From NCBI RefSeq assembly GCF_000237925.1, contig NC_031502.1, forward strand, positions 58,897,943 through 58,961,942: DNA of 64,000 nt. Reading direction: 5' to 3'. The notes under the pieces were generated by a model that ran no database searches, was not told the DNA's origin, and worked only from the letters and a program-made list of their open reading frames with translations. Source of the DNA: Schistosoma mansoni. Taxonomy: Eukaryota > Platyhelminthes > Trematoda > Strigeidida > Schistosomatidae. The position numbers were made by a program, and so were the translations under genes. Below are positions 31,801 through 42,649 of this stretch, piece after piece (position 1 is the first letter of the stretch; every line of letters starts with the position of its first letter).

Positions 31801-34800
31801 ATTCCAAACCAATGGTGCACATGGGCTCCAGTATCCTGATGGAACGAATGGCGGACGAACCTGTCATTGGTCAACGGCTACCATGGGACTGCATCTCCTC
31901 ACGATGCTCCATTGCCTTGTGGATCAGACCTTTTGGTCAAAGGCTCGGGGTGTGGCCCCCTAAGAAAACCACCTGCTTCGGTTTGGGCACCCGGGCAGTA
32001 TCACAGCCCACACACACAAATAGTGTGGCGCATATGTACCTGGTGCCCTTTTGTACCAATATATATGTGTTTAAATAAATAAATAAATAAATCTCCTGAA
32101 ACCACGCTCTAAACTACATGTAGGAACTTTTAACGTCTGAACATTGTGCCAAATAGGACAACAGGCCTTCTTAGTTAGGACTTTAAAATCTCGCACCATA
32201 GGTGTGTATTGCATCTCCGAAACGCGCATACAGGATCCGAGTAGCATCATTCATTTGACCTTACCATGTCAAAATAAAGAACCAACCTGATTCACGCTTC
32301 GTGTATCTAGGAGCCCTGATGCTGCTTTCCGTGGCCTCGCTGGCGTAGGTATAGCATTGAGTCCTAGGGCGGAACTAGCTCTTTTAGACTGGATACCAGT
32401 AGATAGCCGTCTGTGCGTTGTCCGACTAAACGGAACAGTAAGGACTCGGAAAGATAGGGAAACTCATCGTTGCCTCTTCGTCGTCTCTGCCTACTCTCCC
32501 ACTGACTGCAGCTCAGACGATATAAAAGATGAGTTCTACAGGAGACTTTCCGACCTTCTCCGAAAAGCTAGGCGTTCTGTTGTAGTAATAGTGGCAGGTG
32601 ACTTTAATGCTCAAGTAGGTAAACTAAGCGAAATAGAAAGACACCTGAGTGGATCTTATGGTGTCGTGGCTCAAAGAACAGATAATGGCGACCGTCTGCT
32701 GCAGCTATGCTCGGATAACCGCCTGTTTCTTACAAATACTAACTTTAGGCACAAGGAAAAACATCTTTTGACATGGCGACCCCCGAATTCGTCCCAACGT
32801 CGGACCCAATTAGATCACGTCGCTATCAGCCACCGATGGAAGGGCTCGATAGACTGTCGCTCATTCTGGAGCACGTGTTTAGATTCAGATCATGCTCTAG
32901 TGTGAGCACGTATCTGTCTGCATCTTATTGGACGTAGGAAGAACGCTGCAAGGAAGCCTCTTAGGGTTCTACTTAAGAAGAATATATTTCAGGAACAATA
33001 GAAAAAGTTAGGCAGCCATGTAAGTTGTGCCCACCCCGAGGCAGCGTGGAATGACATCCAAAAAGCTGTGGAAACAGCACTGATATCTGCTAGTACGGTA
33101 AACCATAAGGTTAGGGAAAAACACTGGATCTCAGCAGCATCCACCGCACTGGCAGATGCTCAAAAACTCATCCCATCTGGCTCTGAACATACTAAATAAT
33201 ATTAAATTACGATAACAAAAGTCTTATCAATAGTTAGACATTGGAAATAGGATGTTAAACGTCGGTAAATAGACTTAGAATAGTCACCACGAAACATTAA
33301 AATCATTACGTAATTTAATATTCATACTACTATCAGTACACCTGTCTTCGCACTATCAACTTGTACTTTTAACTATTAGGCTCGGTGACGTATTCTATTT
33401 TATTGTGATTATTGACTCAAATTGCCTTGATCGGTCTAACATTTTCGCATAAATATTCATGTATATTAAAGTAAAGCCTGATTGTTCGCTTGTATGGAAA
33501 TACTGGGTGATACCAGGAGGGCTTTATTCATTTTCTAGGTATTCGAACTTAAAATGAACTATCTCTGACTTCAATGAGCTTCGCAGAATTACATACTTGG
33601 GAGATTGAAATAAATAACGTTCTATTGGATTAACCGAATCAATGCCCCCAAATGCCCTGGTACGGCCGAGAGTGGGGAGAGCCCGCTCTCCTTCTCGAAA
33701 TGCTCTCATATGGCCACGCGAATATATAGCCTCTGCCAGGGAAGTCCTACTCACTGCCTTCTCATGGCGGGGGTGTTGTTCACAAAAGTGAGAGGACGAA
33801 AAGCGAATGTCCGGCGCTTTAACCGGGTTGGTGGATGTGGAGGATCCACCTAGGGGAGTTGGAAAACCCTGATTCCAAACCAATGGTGCACATGGGCTCC
33901 AGTATCCTGAGGGAACAAATGGCGCACGAATCAATCGTTGATCATCGGCTACCATGGGACTGCATCTCCTCACGATGCTCCACTGCCTTGTGGATCAGAT
34001 CTTTCGGTCAAAGGCTCCGGGTGTGGGCTCCTAAGAAAACCACCTGCTTCAGTTTGGGCACCTGAGCAGTATCACAGCCCTCAAGCAAATCGAATGAGAT
34101 TTGTATGGCGCATATGTATCTGGTGCTTCCTTGTACCAATATTTATGTGTTTAAATAAATAAATAAATAATGAAACTAAACATATACTCCAATTATAACT
34201 AAATTTCATAGTAAGATAAACCTTAAGCCCAAATTGATGGGACTGATAGATATCTATAGCTAAGCACGTTGGTGCACTGTGAAGTGGTGGCTTAGTGGTT
34301 AAACAACCCCATTCCTAATCATTTAATTGTGGGCTCGAACCATGCTTCTGTTTAGGCCTAAAGCCCTGTACTTGATAAGTTATATAATGTTACTCGTCCA
34401 TGCACTAAGCGAAGTATAATGGGCGTTCACAGGATGCTATTACAGTTACTGGGAACTAGAAAGGTTTTAAATCTGGTCGGTTTACCAATATGTATTTGAT
34501 AGCATCCTCACTAGCGATACTCTTCTATATATGAACAGAACAAAAATTTATGCGAAAAGGAGTACATAATAAGTTTATGATCCTTCTGTGTAACACGCGT
34601 CTGAGTAAACTTGTCCAGTGTAGGTCAGTAACTTGAACGATTAATTTAATTCAATAACACGAGACTCTATATCTAAGTTAAATATATTTCACTTATTACC
34701 ATACAAAGTGAAAAGAGCTTCAGAAACGCTTATAATAGAATACGTTTGATTTTTTACATTGTTTATATTTGATAGAGACAGTGAGAATTTCAGGTTGAAT

Positions 34801-37800
34801 GATTACCAGGCTAAACCATCTCGCTTTTCAAAGGTCAAGTTGAGTGAATCATTATCTCAGTTAAGTGCAAGAGCTTCGATTAAAGTTTTTCACTAAATGA
34901 TATGTCTCAGATGTTGAGACCCTAGATGAGATTTTAATATGGCGTTTGATTATTTAGACACATCAGAGTTGTTTGGGTAGCTAATAGGGAATTCATGAGC
35001 ACTAGTTCCACAGTTGAGATTATGTCATGCAAACATGTGTAATTTGAAATATATTTGTAGGTTGCTATGAATTCCTGATACAGTCAACGAAGATCTGGTT
35101 CCGAGCATTCTTACTCTAATCCTAGTCAAAAAGATGCAATTAGTGGATGTGTACACAACTGCCACCTCTCTTCAACTAGTCATCAAGATTTTGCTTATTT
35201 TGTAGGATTACTAATGAATGCATAGTCAGTAAAATTGTCTCTATAGGCAAGTTAGTTTTAGTGAGCTGGTTATACTTAGTACCGGAAAGATATCAAACTA
35301 TGTTAGATTAAAAGCTAATTTTGACCTAATGGAAAACATACATGAGGGGAACGTTTGATGCTTAGGCAGCTAATAACAGGCTCTCAAATGCTCTGGCACA
35401 GCTCTCCGATTGGAAATGCTCTCAAATGGCCATGCGTATATAGTCTCTGTCAGGGAAGTTCTACTCACTGCCTTCTCGTGGCGGGGGTGTTGTTTACGGG
35501 ACTGAGAGGACGAAAAGCGAATGTCTGGTGCTTTAAACGGGTTGGTGGATATGAATGATCCACCTAGGGGAGTTGGAAAACCCTGGTTCCAAACCAATGG
35601 TGCACATGGGCTTCAGGATCCTGAGAGAACAAATGGCGTTTGAACCTATTGTTGGTCACCAGCTATTATGGGACTGCAGTGGGGTTAGGCAGGGTTGCCC
35701 GATCTCACCATTCCTCTTCAACTTTGCCATCGACGACATCTTGGAAACAGCTCTGATGGATGTAAGTAACGGCGGTGTGGATATGTTGCCTGGAGAACGA
35801 CTTCTCGACCTTGAGTATGCGGATGATATTGTCTTACTGTGCGATAATGCCCATGGCATGCAATCAGCACTTAATCAGTTGGCAATCAGTGTCCGCAGGT
35901 ACGGCATGTGCTTTGCACCCTCCAAGTGCAAAGTACTTCTACAAGACTGGCAGGATTCTAATCCTGTACTCACCCTGGATGGTGAGCAGATCGAAGTAGT
36001 TGAGAAGTTCGTGTATCTAGGTAGCTATATAAGTGCTGGTGGTGGCGTGAGTGATGAGATTGATGCACGTATAAGGAAAGCCAGATCGGCTTATGCCAAT
36101 CTGGGCCATCTTTGGCGCCTTCGTGATGTTAGTCTGGCTGTAAAAGGTCGGATTTACAACGCGTCGGTGAGAGCAGTTTTGCTCTATGCTTGTGAAACCT
36201 GGCCTCTCCGAGTTGAGGATGTTAGACGTCTCTCTGTGTTCGATCATCGTTGTCTCCGAAGGATTGCTGACATCCAGTGGCAACACCATGTTAGTAATGC
36301 AGAGGTTCGGCATCGTGTGTTCGGGCACAGAGACGATAATTCAATTGGTGTCACCATCTTGAAACACCGACTTCGGTGGCTTGGACATGTTTTACGAATG
36401 TCGTCCCAGAGACTTCCACGTCGTGCATTATTTGCCGACTCTGGGACTGGTTGGAAAAAGCGGAGAGGAGGTCAGTGTATGACATGGTGTCGTGGCATGA
36501 AAGAGAGCTGCAAAGGGCTAGCTTCTGTTGGTCCTTCACGACTCCTTGGTTGGGGTCCGAGAGATGGTGCAACACAGTGGCTAGAGACGTTATCAGATAT
36601 GGCTCAGAATAGAAACCAGTGGCGATCCTGCTGCAACCTTCTTTTACTTTCTACATAAAGTATGGTTCTTACTTTCCTATTTGAAAGAGTCTTCTGGTTG
36701 TACATTTTAGTCCGCCTTATCTTTTCATCCCTTCTCTTCCTACTTTCATTATTTTGTGTGGCGCATATGTACCTGGTGCCCTTTTGTACCAATATATATG
36801 TGTTTAAATAAAATAAATAAAATAAAATGGGACTGCATCTCCTTACGTTGCTCCACTGTCTTGTAGATTAGACCTTTAGGTCGAAGGCTCGGCGTGTGGT
36901 CCCTTAAGAAAACCACCTGCTTCTGTTTGGGCATCTGGGCAGTATCACAGCCCACACACAAATCAAGTGACATGTATGGCGCATATGTATCTGGTTCCCC
37001 TTTGTACCAATATTCATGTGTGCGAATAATAATAATCGATCGTTTTGAAGCACATCACATTAGCTTTACTTAAAAATGAGCAACCAAATAATTTTATGTT
37101 AGAACTATAGGCTATTCTTAGATAATGTTTTATCAACTAACTATTTAGTTGATATCAAAGATTCTAAAGAAAAGGTATAGTTTAAGTTTAAGAATAACTT
37201 TAAAAACGTTGCTATCTCCTTCATACCGTGGGTAACCTAATGTAGACCCAGTAACTACCTTTCATAAATAAGTAGGCCACGAAACATCCTAGACAAAGGA
37301 AAACACTTCGCAAACTTCCTTTGAACAACTCATATTCAGTTAATGCAAGACTATGCATACATAAGAAGTACTGACATTTAAAACTGGATTGTTCTACGAG
37401 GCAACTGGTTCACGATACCCAGGATAGTCCCACAAATATGTATTTCCACACTGGAAGAGGAGCTCAGAGATGTGATGGTATCTTACCACTTATGCTATCA
37501 GATGGACTAGAAATAGGAAATGAAGACACTAACAAGGTTGTTCACGATGGTATTTTGGTAAACTACTTTCCGTTAGTAATGGTGGAAAGAAGCCAATAAC
37601 TGCAATGTTGGCATAATGATGGTGGATCCCACACACGTAAAAAGGTTGACTCACTATTCCAACATAACAAATTAGACAAGTTTGGAAGTCCTGAAAATGT
37701 CTATCTGTAGACTATACCAGCTCAACCTGATATGATTGCCACACTGGGGATGTTGCTTCATGTCACTAAGCCGGTTGGAACTTTGAAAGGACTGAATCAA

Positions 37801-38603
37801 TGGAAATGGTAATAAGATAGGGTTAGAATAAGATGCAAGTGAAAAAGTTGATAATCGTTGAAGTACGTCCTAATAATACCGTCGTAATCCAAGTTATTGT
37901 AATGATTTACATCACTAGATTATAAATCAAATGTATTTACCTGAAGTTAAAATTATAAGGATTTAGAGGTCATAGTATGTAACTACTTCAAAACCTTAGT
38001 TAACTGCAAGATGACCATTACTAAAGGCTTTTGGATATTTTGAAGTAGTTTAAAACTTTGATCCAAATTAATTTAGTGTTGTATGCTATATACTAGACCG
38101 CATTTGGGACATGAGATCCAATCAGTGAGCATTCGTTTTAAACGCACGGCATATACAGTGGGATTAAAATGGTAAAACGTTTCTTTCCGTCCTAATACTA
38201 GCACATCCAACGGCATTGCTCAGTATAGAAGTTATATGACTTTTGTATGAATGTATTACTTGAATATAGTCTAGCAAAAACCTTTGAAAAATTATCTAAT
38301 GTGGATATTAGAAAGGTTACTTTAGTATACTTATTACTAGTGAGTCCACAGTTCGACTCACCTCTGCAGTTGCTCTTCTATTTCATTACACATTACGCTG
38401 AAGTTCGTGTCGAAATCTACATTTGATGGTACTTCTGGGATAGCATTGCTTTTACTGATTATTCCAGAATTAGTAAAACGAGGGATGTGTTTGTGTTCTA
38501 CTGGTCGAGTCCCAATTTTACCAAAAGCAGCTAACTTTGAGTCAATCTCGCTCTCCAGTATTCGAGCTTGTATTCTAAGCTCATCCCAGGTCGAAGGGAT
38601 CAT
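28497..38603 (-). CDS. GOSR1: Golgi Qb-SNARE, GOSR1/GS28 type (three exons)
   Basis: GOSR1 is a cis-Golgi t-SNARE acting in ER-Golgi and intra-Golgi vesicle fusion. Exons 38362..38603, 30606..30843 and 28497..28898 join in phase (2/1, then 0) at GTGAGT and GTAAGT donors to give 293 residues (human about 250). The N-terminus has the family start (W-D-E-L-R-I-Q-A-R, residues 5-13), followed by I-E-E-Q-L near 75. The centre carries R-H-R-E-I-L-R-D-Y and T-K-A-K...R-E-R-E-N-L-L-G-S. The third exon carries the SNARE helix, with the zero-layer Gln at about 237, and a C-terminal anchor helix (272-293). The gene looks intact. Intron 1 (7.5 kb) holds several retroelements and intron 2 an antisense RTE fragment. 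The ATG at 38603 fits the usual family start, although the frame is open further upstream. Confidence 0.92.
30045..30504 (+). mobile_element. RTE-like 3' end, young, antisense in GOSR1 intron 2
   Basis: 5'-truncated insertion carrying the C-terminal coding segment (G-W-K-R-V-R-G-G-Q-T-K-T-W-H, D-M-A-Q-N-R-S-Q-W), 3' UTR and a (GACT)n tail ending at 30504. From about 30140 onward it matches 22773..23142 in reverse orientation, with identical translated frames. Confidence 0.85.
30606..30843 (-). CDS. GOSR1: GOSR1 exon 2
   Basis: The acceptor is TTGTTAATATACAG. The exon completes Arg81 and encodes residues 82-160, from L-T-Q-I-N-E-R-M to E-N-L-L-G-S, with a GTAAGT donor on a codon boundary. Confidence 0.92.
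31480..33200 (+). pseudogene. RTE-like APE endonuclease remnant, split by a SINE-like insert
   Basis: Plus-strand endonuclease domain of a non-LTR element. The 182-codon open stretch 32357..32905 carries V-S-A-Y-S-P-T, the catalytic A-G-D-F-N-A-Q-V-G (near 32600), L-T-W-R-P-P, Q-L-D-H-V-A and the final S-D-H-A-L-V. The upstream part (I-S-E-T-R-I-Q-like, near 32215) is frameshifted. It decays after 32905 and ends before any RT. The 5' part is interrupted by the element at 31574..32091. It lies in GOSR1 intron 1, on the opposite strand to the gene. Confidence 0.8.
31574..32091 (+). mobile_element. 0.5-kb SINE-like element with exact target duplication
   Basis: The target TCTCCTGAAACC is duplicated exactly at 31562..31573 and 32092..32103. 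The element begins GCCCCCAAATGCC, has no coding capacity that I trust, and ends with a segment around GGCGCATATGTACCTGG, then TGTGTTTAAATAAA and (AAAT)n. That last segment is shared with the 3' end of the RTE-like insertion at 35679..36826, which suggests mobilisation by that enzyme. Other copies: 33644, 35381, 26530 and 62462. Confidence 0.88.
33221..33640. other. GOSR1 intron 1, short inverted match
   Basis: 33440..33500 is roughly the reverse complement of 31340..31420 (blocks AAGCGAACAAT and ATATACATGAATATTTAT). The remainder shows nothing recognisable. Confidence 0.4.
33644..34171 (+). mobile_element. 0.5-kb SINE-like element, second copy
   Basis: Full length, from GCCCCCAAATGCC to (AAAT)n, and similar throughout to 31574..32091. 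I could not see a clear target duplication. Confidence 0.85.
34172..35380. other. GOSR1 intron 1, with a tRNA-like SINE trace
   Basis: 34284..34345 has A-box-like GGTGGCTTAGTGG and B-box-like GGGCTCGAACC sequences spaced as in a tRNA, so it is probably a SINE head of another family. No ribozyme is evident behind it. Nothing else is recognisable. Confidence 0.45.
35381..37033 (+). mobile_element. 0.5-kb SINE-like element split by an RTE-like insertion
   Basis: The two halves, 35381..35678 and 36838..37033, together make one copy of the element at 31574..32091. They are separated by the RTE-like insert 35679..36826 plus its target duplication. Confidence 0.9.
35679..36826 (+). mobile_element. 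RTE-like retrotransposon, 5'-truncated, open RT frame, exact TSD
   Basis: ATGGGACTGCA is duplicated exactly at 35668..35678 and 36827..36837. The insert opens within the RT (G-V-R-Q-G-C-P-I-S-P-F) and reads on without a stop to 36658. It has the catalytic Y-A-D-D-I-V-L-L near 35816, [21 protein letters not shown] and D-M-A-Q-N-R-N-Q-W. A 3' UTR follows, ending TGTGTTTAAATAAA and (AAAT)n. The open frame and exact duplication mark a recent event. The apparent ATG at 35555 belongs to the host SINE-like element, so the 367-codon ORF is a chance fusion. It lies antisense in GOSR1 intron 1. Confidence 0.9.
37034..38361. other. GOSR1 intron 1, 5' part
   Basis: No repeat shared with the window. A short stretch near 37680..37790 may be a very old RTE fragment but is too weak to call. 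Confidence 0.4.
38362..38603 (-). CDS. GOSR1: GOSR1 exon 1
   Basis: Residues 1-80 plus two bases of Arg81. The M-I-P-S-T-W-D-E-L start matches GS28 proteins. The donor is AG|GTGAGT. Confidence 0.9.
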
Positions 38604-40199
38604 ACTATAATCGTTGATATTCAAATGTACGGATATCAAAACACGGAATACCGGCACAAAACATTTGCGCTGGCGACCAAACGCAACTGTTGATTGAGGC
38701 GCTCCAAAATATTCAAATCTCAAATTATGCGAATGATTTATGAGATCTGAATACTAGTTTTCCAGTATCTGTAACAGCCTTTCATTGGAAGTAATTTGTG
38801 AGATCGATATTTGAATATGTTTGGGATAAGCATTTTCAATACTGATGATTCTTCAGTATTCATTACCAATAACCTAAGGATAGAGGATCAAGCGACCTAC
38901 ATTAATCCTGCAGCGGCAACCAAAACCCCGAAAATTAATCGTTCCAAGCCTCGAACATTGATTCTGATCTCGTAAGTTTCACTGGACATATCTTGGCTGA
39001 AGGCATTTGGTCAATCACTCGCAACAGATCACGTTTGGGCACGTCATACTGGTCCTCTTTTACAACAACTAGTCTTGAATCACATAGTGCTCGACACATC
39101 GTTCAACTTCCAAATATATGTTCGAATATATACATTCACAACCTCTAGATTGACTGGCTTTTATATTCTCAGATAAAAAAGTGTTACGAACAACGTTGCC
39201 GAGTAGTGAGTATCAGTGACATCCTTAATACTCTCAATCCGTAGTGCTGTGAGGATCCAATCTCGCTCAAAATGTATCAACAGGGGTGCCGATATTTCGT
39301 GTTCTGGTAAAGTATTCCTTTTATGCACTACTCGGAGAGAGAAATGAGACTTCAAACGATGTGATTTAGTGTTTTGATTTTATTTGGAATGTCCTCTCAC
39401 ATGATCAGTCCTAGAGGAAAAAATTAAACATTTGTCACCAAAATCATCGTTCAGTATAAGGAAGGTCAACACTAAACCACCTCGTAGCTTGCAGTAAGGT
39501 GAAGGAAATAAGTCGAGGTATTTCAGTCTGACTTCATGAGACGTTTCATCGTTCTGGGTCCTCACCATTGAGCCTACTCTGGCATATCCACTTCATAACT
39601 CTGAAAATGCCACAGGTGTTCGGAGTTTGACAATGCTTTAACTAGTAACACCCTCCTTTATGAATCGTACGGATTAAATGAAATCAAAAGCCAGAAGCGA
39701 GGAGGTTCGAATATATATATATATATATATATAATTTGATAAGTTATCAATATATCGTGGATCGAGTGATCTAATCTGGCTAGCGATTGAAGGGGATGTG
39801 TTCCACTCGTGATCTGATGCGGATGCATAGACGAGCGCCTTCAGCTAGTAGGGTCCATTAAAACTAATGTGGTAAGCACCCACTGTGCAGTTATGTAAAT
39901 CGCCTTAATTATTTACTTATATCTATTGATCATGCTAGAATCAAATTTTGACGGTTACCTATAAATAAGTCCAACCAGTGAATTAAGGTCGTCCTGAAAC
40001 ATTATTCTGTTTGGCACACAGTGTATGGGTCTTTAAGTTCTTATGTTGTTTATAAAAAGTAGAACAGACGACTTTACTACAATTGGTAAGCCATTTTAAT
40101 AGGGAGAAAAAGTAAGAGGTCCAAAGGTTGTACCACGTGGGAATCTTCCCTTCAAAAATATTTGTGTTGTTAAATTCTGACTTATCGGTCCTCGTTGTC
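38604..40199. other. Upstream flank of GOSR1
   Basis: No gene is recognised. The short ORFs at 39161..39355 and 39380..39568 have no family features. An (AT)n run lies at 39711..39733. Confidence 0.4.
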
Positions 40200-41010
40200 T
40201 TCTATGGCTAGGAAAATCTCTTATCTAATTTCTAATTTCATAATGGATTCCAACGTTTTCCAGTTTTAATTTAAGATATTGGTGAAAGATTTTGTCGAAG
40301 GCTTTGCTTGGTTAATCTTTTACAGTTGTTGGTAGGAAAAAATTCACTAAAATATTTTGAAAAATTTCACTCTCTGCAGTAGCGTTTCTTGTCAATATCA
40401 GCGGACATTTTGTGCTAGAAGTGGCGGGATCCTATCACTTCTCTGAGCTCGTGAACAACCTTTTCGAACTATTTTTCGAATTCTTTGCCGATTTCTTTGG
40501 CCTTGCTTATGAACGTTTCGCATGCATTCATAGTCTTACAATAAGTGAGATCATACTGTTCCGGGTCTGTAGAGATCAACAATTTCAATGCCCTTTCTTA
40601 CATGTTGGAAGTCTCCTGATCTCGTCAGTTGTCATTGGTGTGAAGTTATTTGGTCCGCGCGATACTGGGCTTGGTATAAATGGGGACATAACTGATCTAT
40701 GTGTACCTTTAAATATGGACCATGCTTCTTGAATTGATAAGCTAGTATCTTCGGGCCAGTCCTTGGTTGCAGCACACTCCCGTATGTTTGATATGTTCGC
40801 TTTCCATATATGATCACCATTAGCTAACGGTGGGAGGATATCTAGACAGACAATATCAGGGGTTTCATGGGTGTTTATCAAGTTTAACGAAGAGGACTCT
40901 CGGCTTGGATCAAGATGTGTGGGTTTGAATACGTTCTTTACTAGTGCATGACCCATCACAGTCACCAGGAGCCTACTGTCGAATGTGTCCTTGAACTCTA
41001 CGGCCGACAT
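40200..41010 (-). pseudogene. CR1/jockey-like non-LTR remnant (endonuclease C-terminus, linker)
   Basis: The minus-strand frame 41010..40585 encodes the end of an APE endonuclease: V-T-V-M-G-H-A-L-V-K, S-S-S-L-N-L-I-N-T-H-E, L-P-P-L-A-N-G-D-H, where S-D-H is usual. The linker (W-S-I-F-K-G-T-H) leads into the RT. A K-A-F-D-K trace of the RT follows near 40290 in another frame. Decayed and incomplete. Confidence 0.65.
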
Positions 41011-42649
41011 CTCTGTTCAGTTGACATCAGTTGGGTTCGAATCTCCCTATATCGGGCACGTACTATTTTCATGCCATGGTTTAATGTGATTTGAAATAAA
41101 ATCATCAACTAAACATACTGAACTGTGATAGATGACATAGTATCATTGTACAACTTTCAGAAGTGAGTTTAAAGTTAGTGACTTTATAAGTCCAACTGCT
41201 AAGAGATTCACAAACAAAGGAACATATATTTTAATCTTTTAGTTATGCATGTAAGGAAGCCACCTCTCTTCCTATATACATTCCTATAATTTCTTAGGTA
41301 AGTGTACTCCGATAGTTCTGGGTGACCGCAGAATAACCAATTTCCTGCAACGGCTGTGATGACTAGCCTTAACTAGTCCACCAATACGTCTAGTTCACTG
41401 AATTTGTTTCCTAAACTACGAGTATTTGTGTATAAAACTTTTAAGAAGAACGGCCCACCCACACAGGTAGCATTCACTGTTAGTAGGAGTGGTTTTTTCT
41501 GTTTCCTTAATTTTCGGGTCTCTGTTTATTTTCATTCATTCATGTCGGGGATAGAAAGACTGTTGAGAACATAGGAGGTTAGGTCTCATTCTACGATAAA
41601 CTTCAAACTTTGTATGAACAAGCGGCAACCAATCTTTTCTTACACATTGGCTTCTGAGTTGTAGGACAACATTGACAGATGAAAGTATCGGTTCTTTTGA
41701 TGTTCCTTCTGGAACGAAGTGTAAGATTGGTCAGTTATTGGTAGTGGGGTGATCGCCGAGTGGAACATAGTACAGTATCCGTAGCACCAAGAGAACGTAA
41801 GTATGTTAAATTATGGTCTACTTCGTCATTAATACTGCTCTAATAATAGACCTAATCCTAAAATTATAGATTTGTCATGATGTAACTGCCCAATCCATAC
41901 GGTATTACTTGGAAGTCACATTGTTGTCCACACCGACTGATCACATCTTAGCAATCAGCAATATATGATGGTAAACACATTTGGGATGGAGGTAGAAAGA
42001 TGTATGTGATATGAATAAAAGAGATGGTACATAAGAAGAACCACGCCTGCAAATTCGAGCCATGCCATTCGATGAACTGAATTAATGTTTCCGCATTCTC
42101 CATTTTTAACCTTCTCTATGTATCAAGTGTTGAATATAAATCCTTTCAGTAGTTATATGCCCAGCTTCGAAGGTCGTGTGGTTAGGATCCAATGATACTA
42201 CAAGTAAAAGTTGAGGACTATTGTGAAAGACTCCTAGGAAGGTGTTGTTATTATCACATGAGATAAAGAGCTCTATAGTTTACCGAGTCTGATCATGAAA
42301 TTTCTCATGGAATTTTGTGCCTGCACACACGTGTTTCTCCTTAGACGGATATTCATTTAAATGTAGTTTAACACTCAAACATGTTGGTGATCTGTTAGAG
42401 TGGAGATGGTCATGAGCGAAACTATTCATTAAAAATCATGCCCCTAATCTTACCCTTCTGTACCGGACAGATTGCGAGTTTAGAGCTTCTAGGGGACTTG
42501 AATAGAGTTTATTTTTGATTACGAGTACCTTTTCAGTTGTCATTCTCGAAAAACTTTTGAAGAGAGCCACATATTTCTTAAAATCGGGGAATAATTGAAG
42601 AGGCTTAAGAGGTTTGAGGTAAACTCTAAAGACAGTTTAAATAGTTCAG
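41011..42649. other. Probable old repeat DNA, unassigned
   Basis: This stretch lies between two CR1/jockey-like remnants and has no open frame of note. It may hold further worn pieces of them, but I cannot place any. Confidence 0.35.

Noticed and set aside
35555-36658. 367-codon ORF as one gene
   Set aside because: Its first 41 codons come from the surrounding SINE-like element and the rest from the inserted RT. The boundary is the target duplication at 35668..35678.
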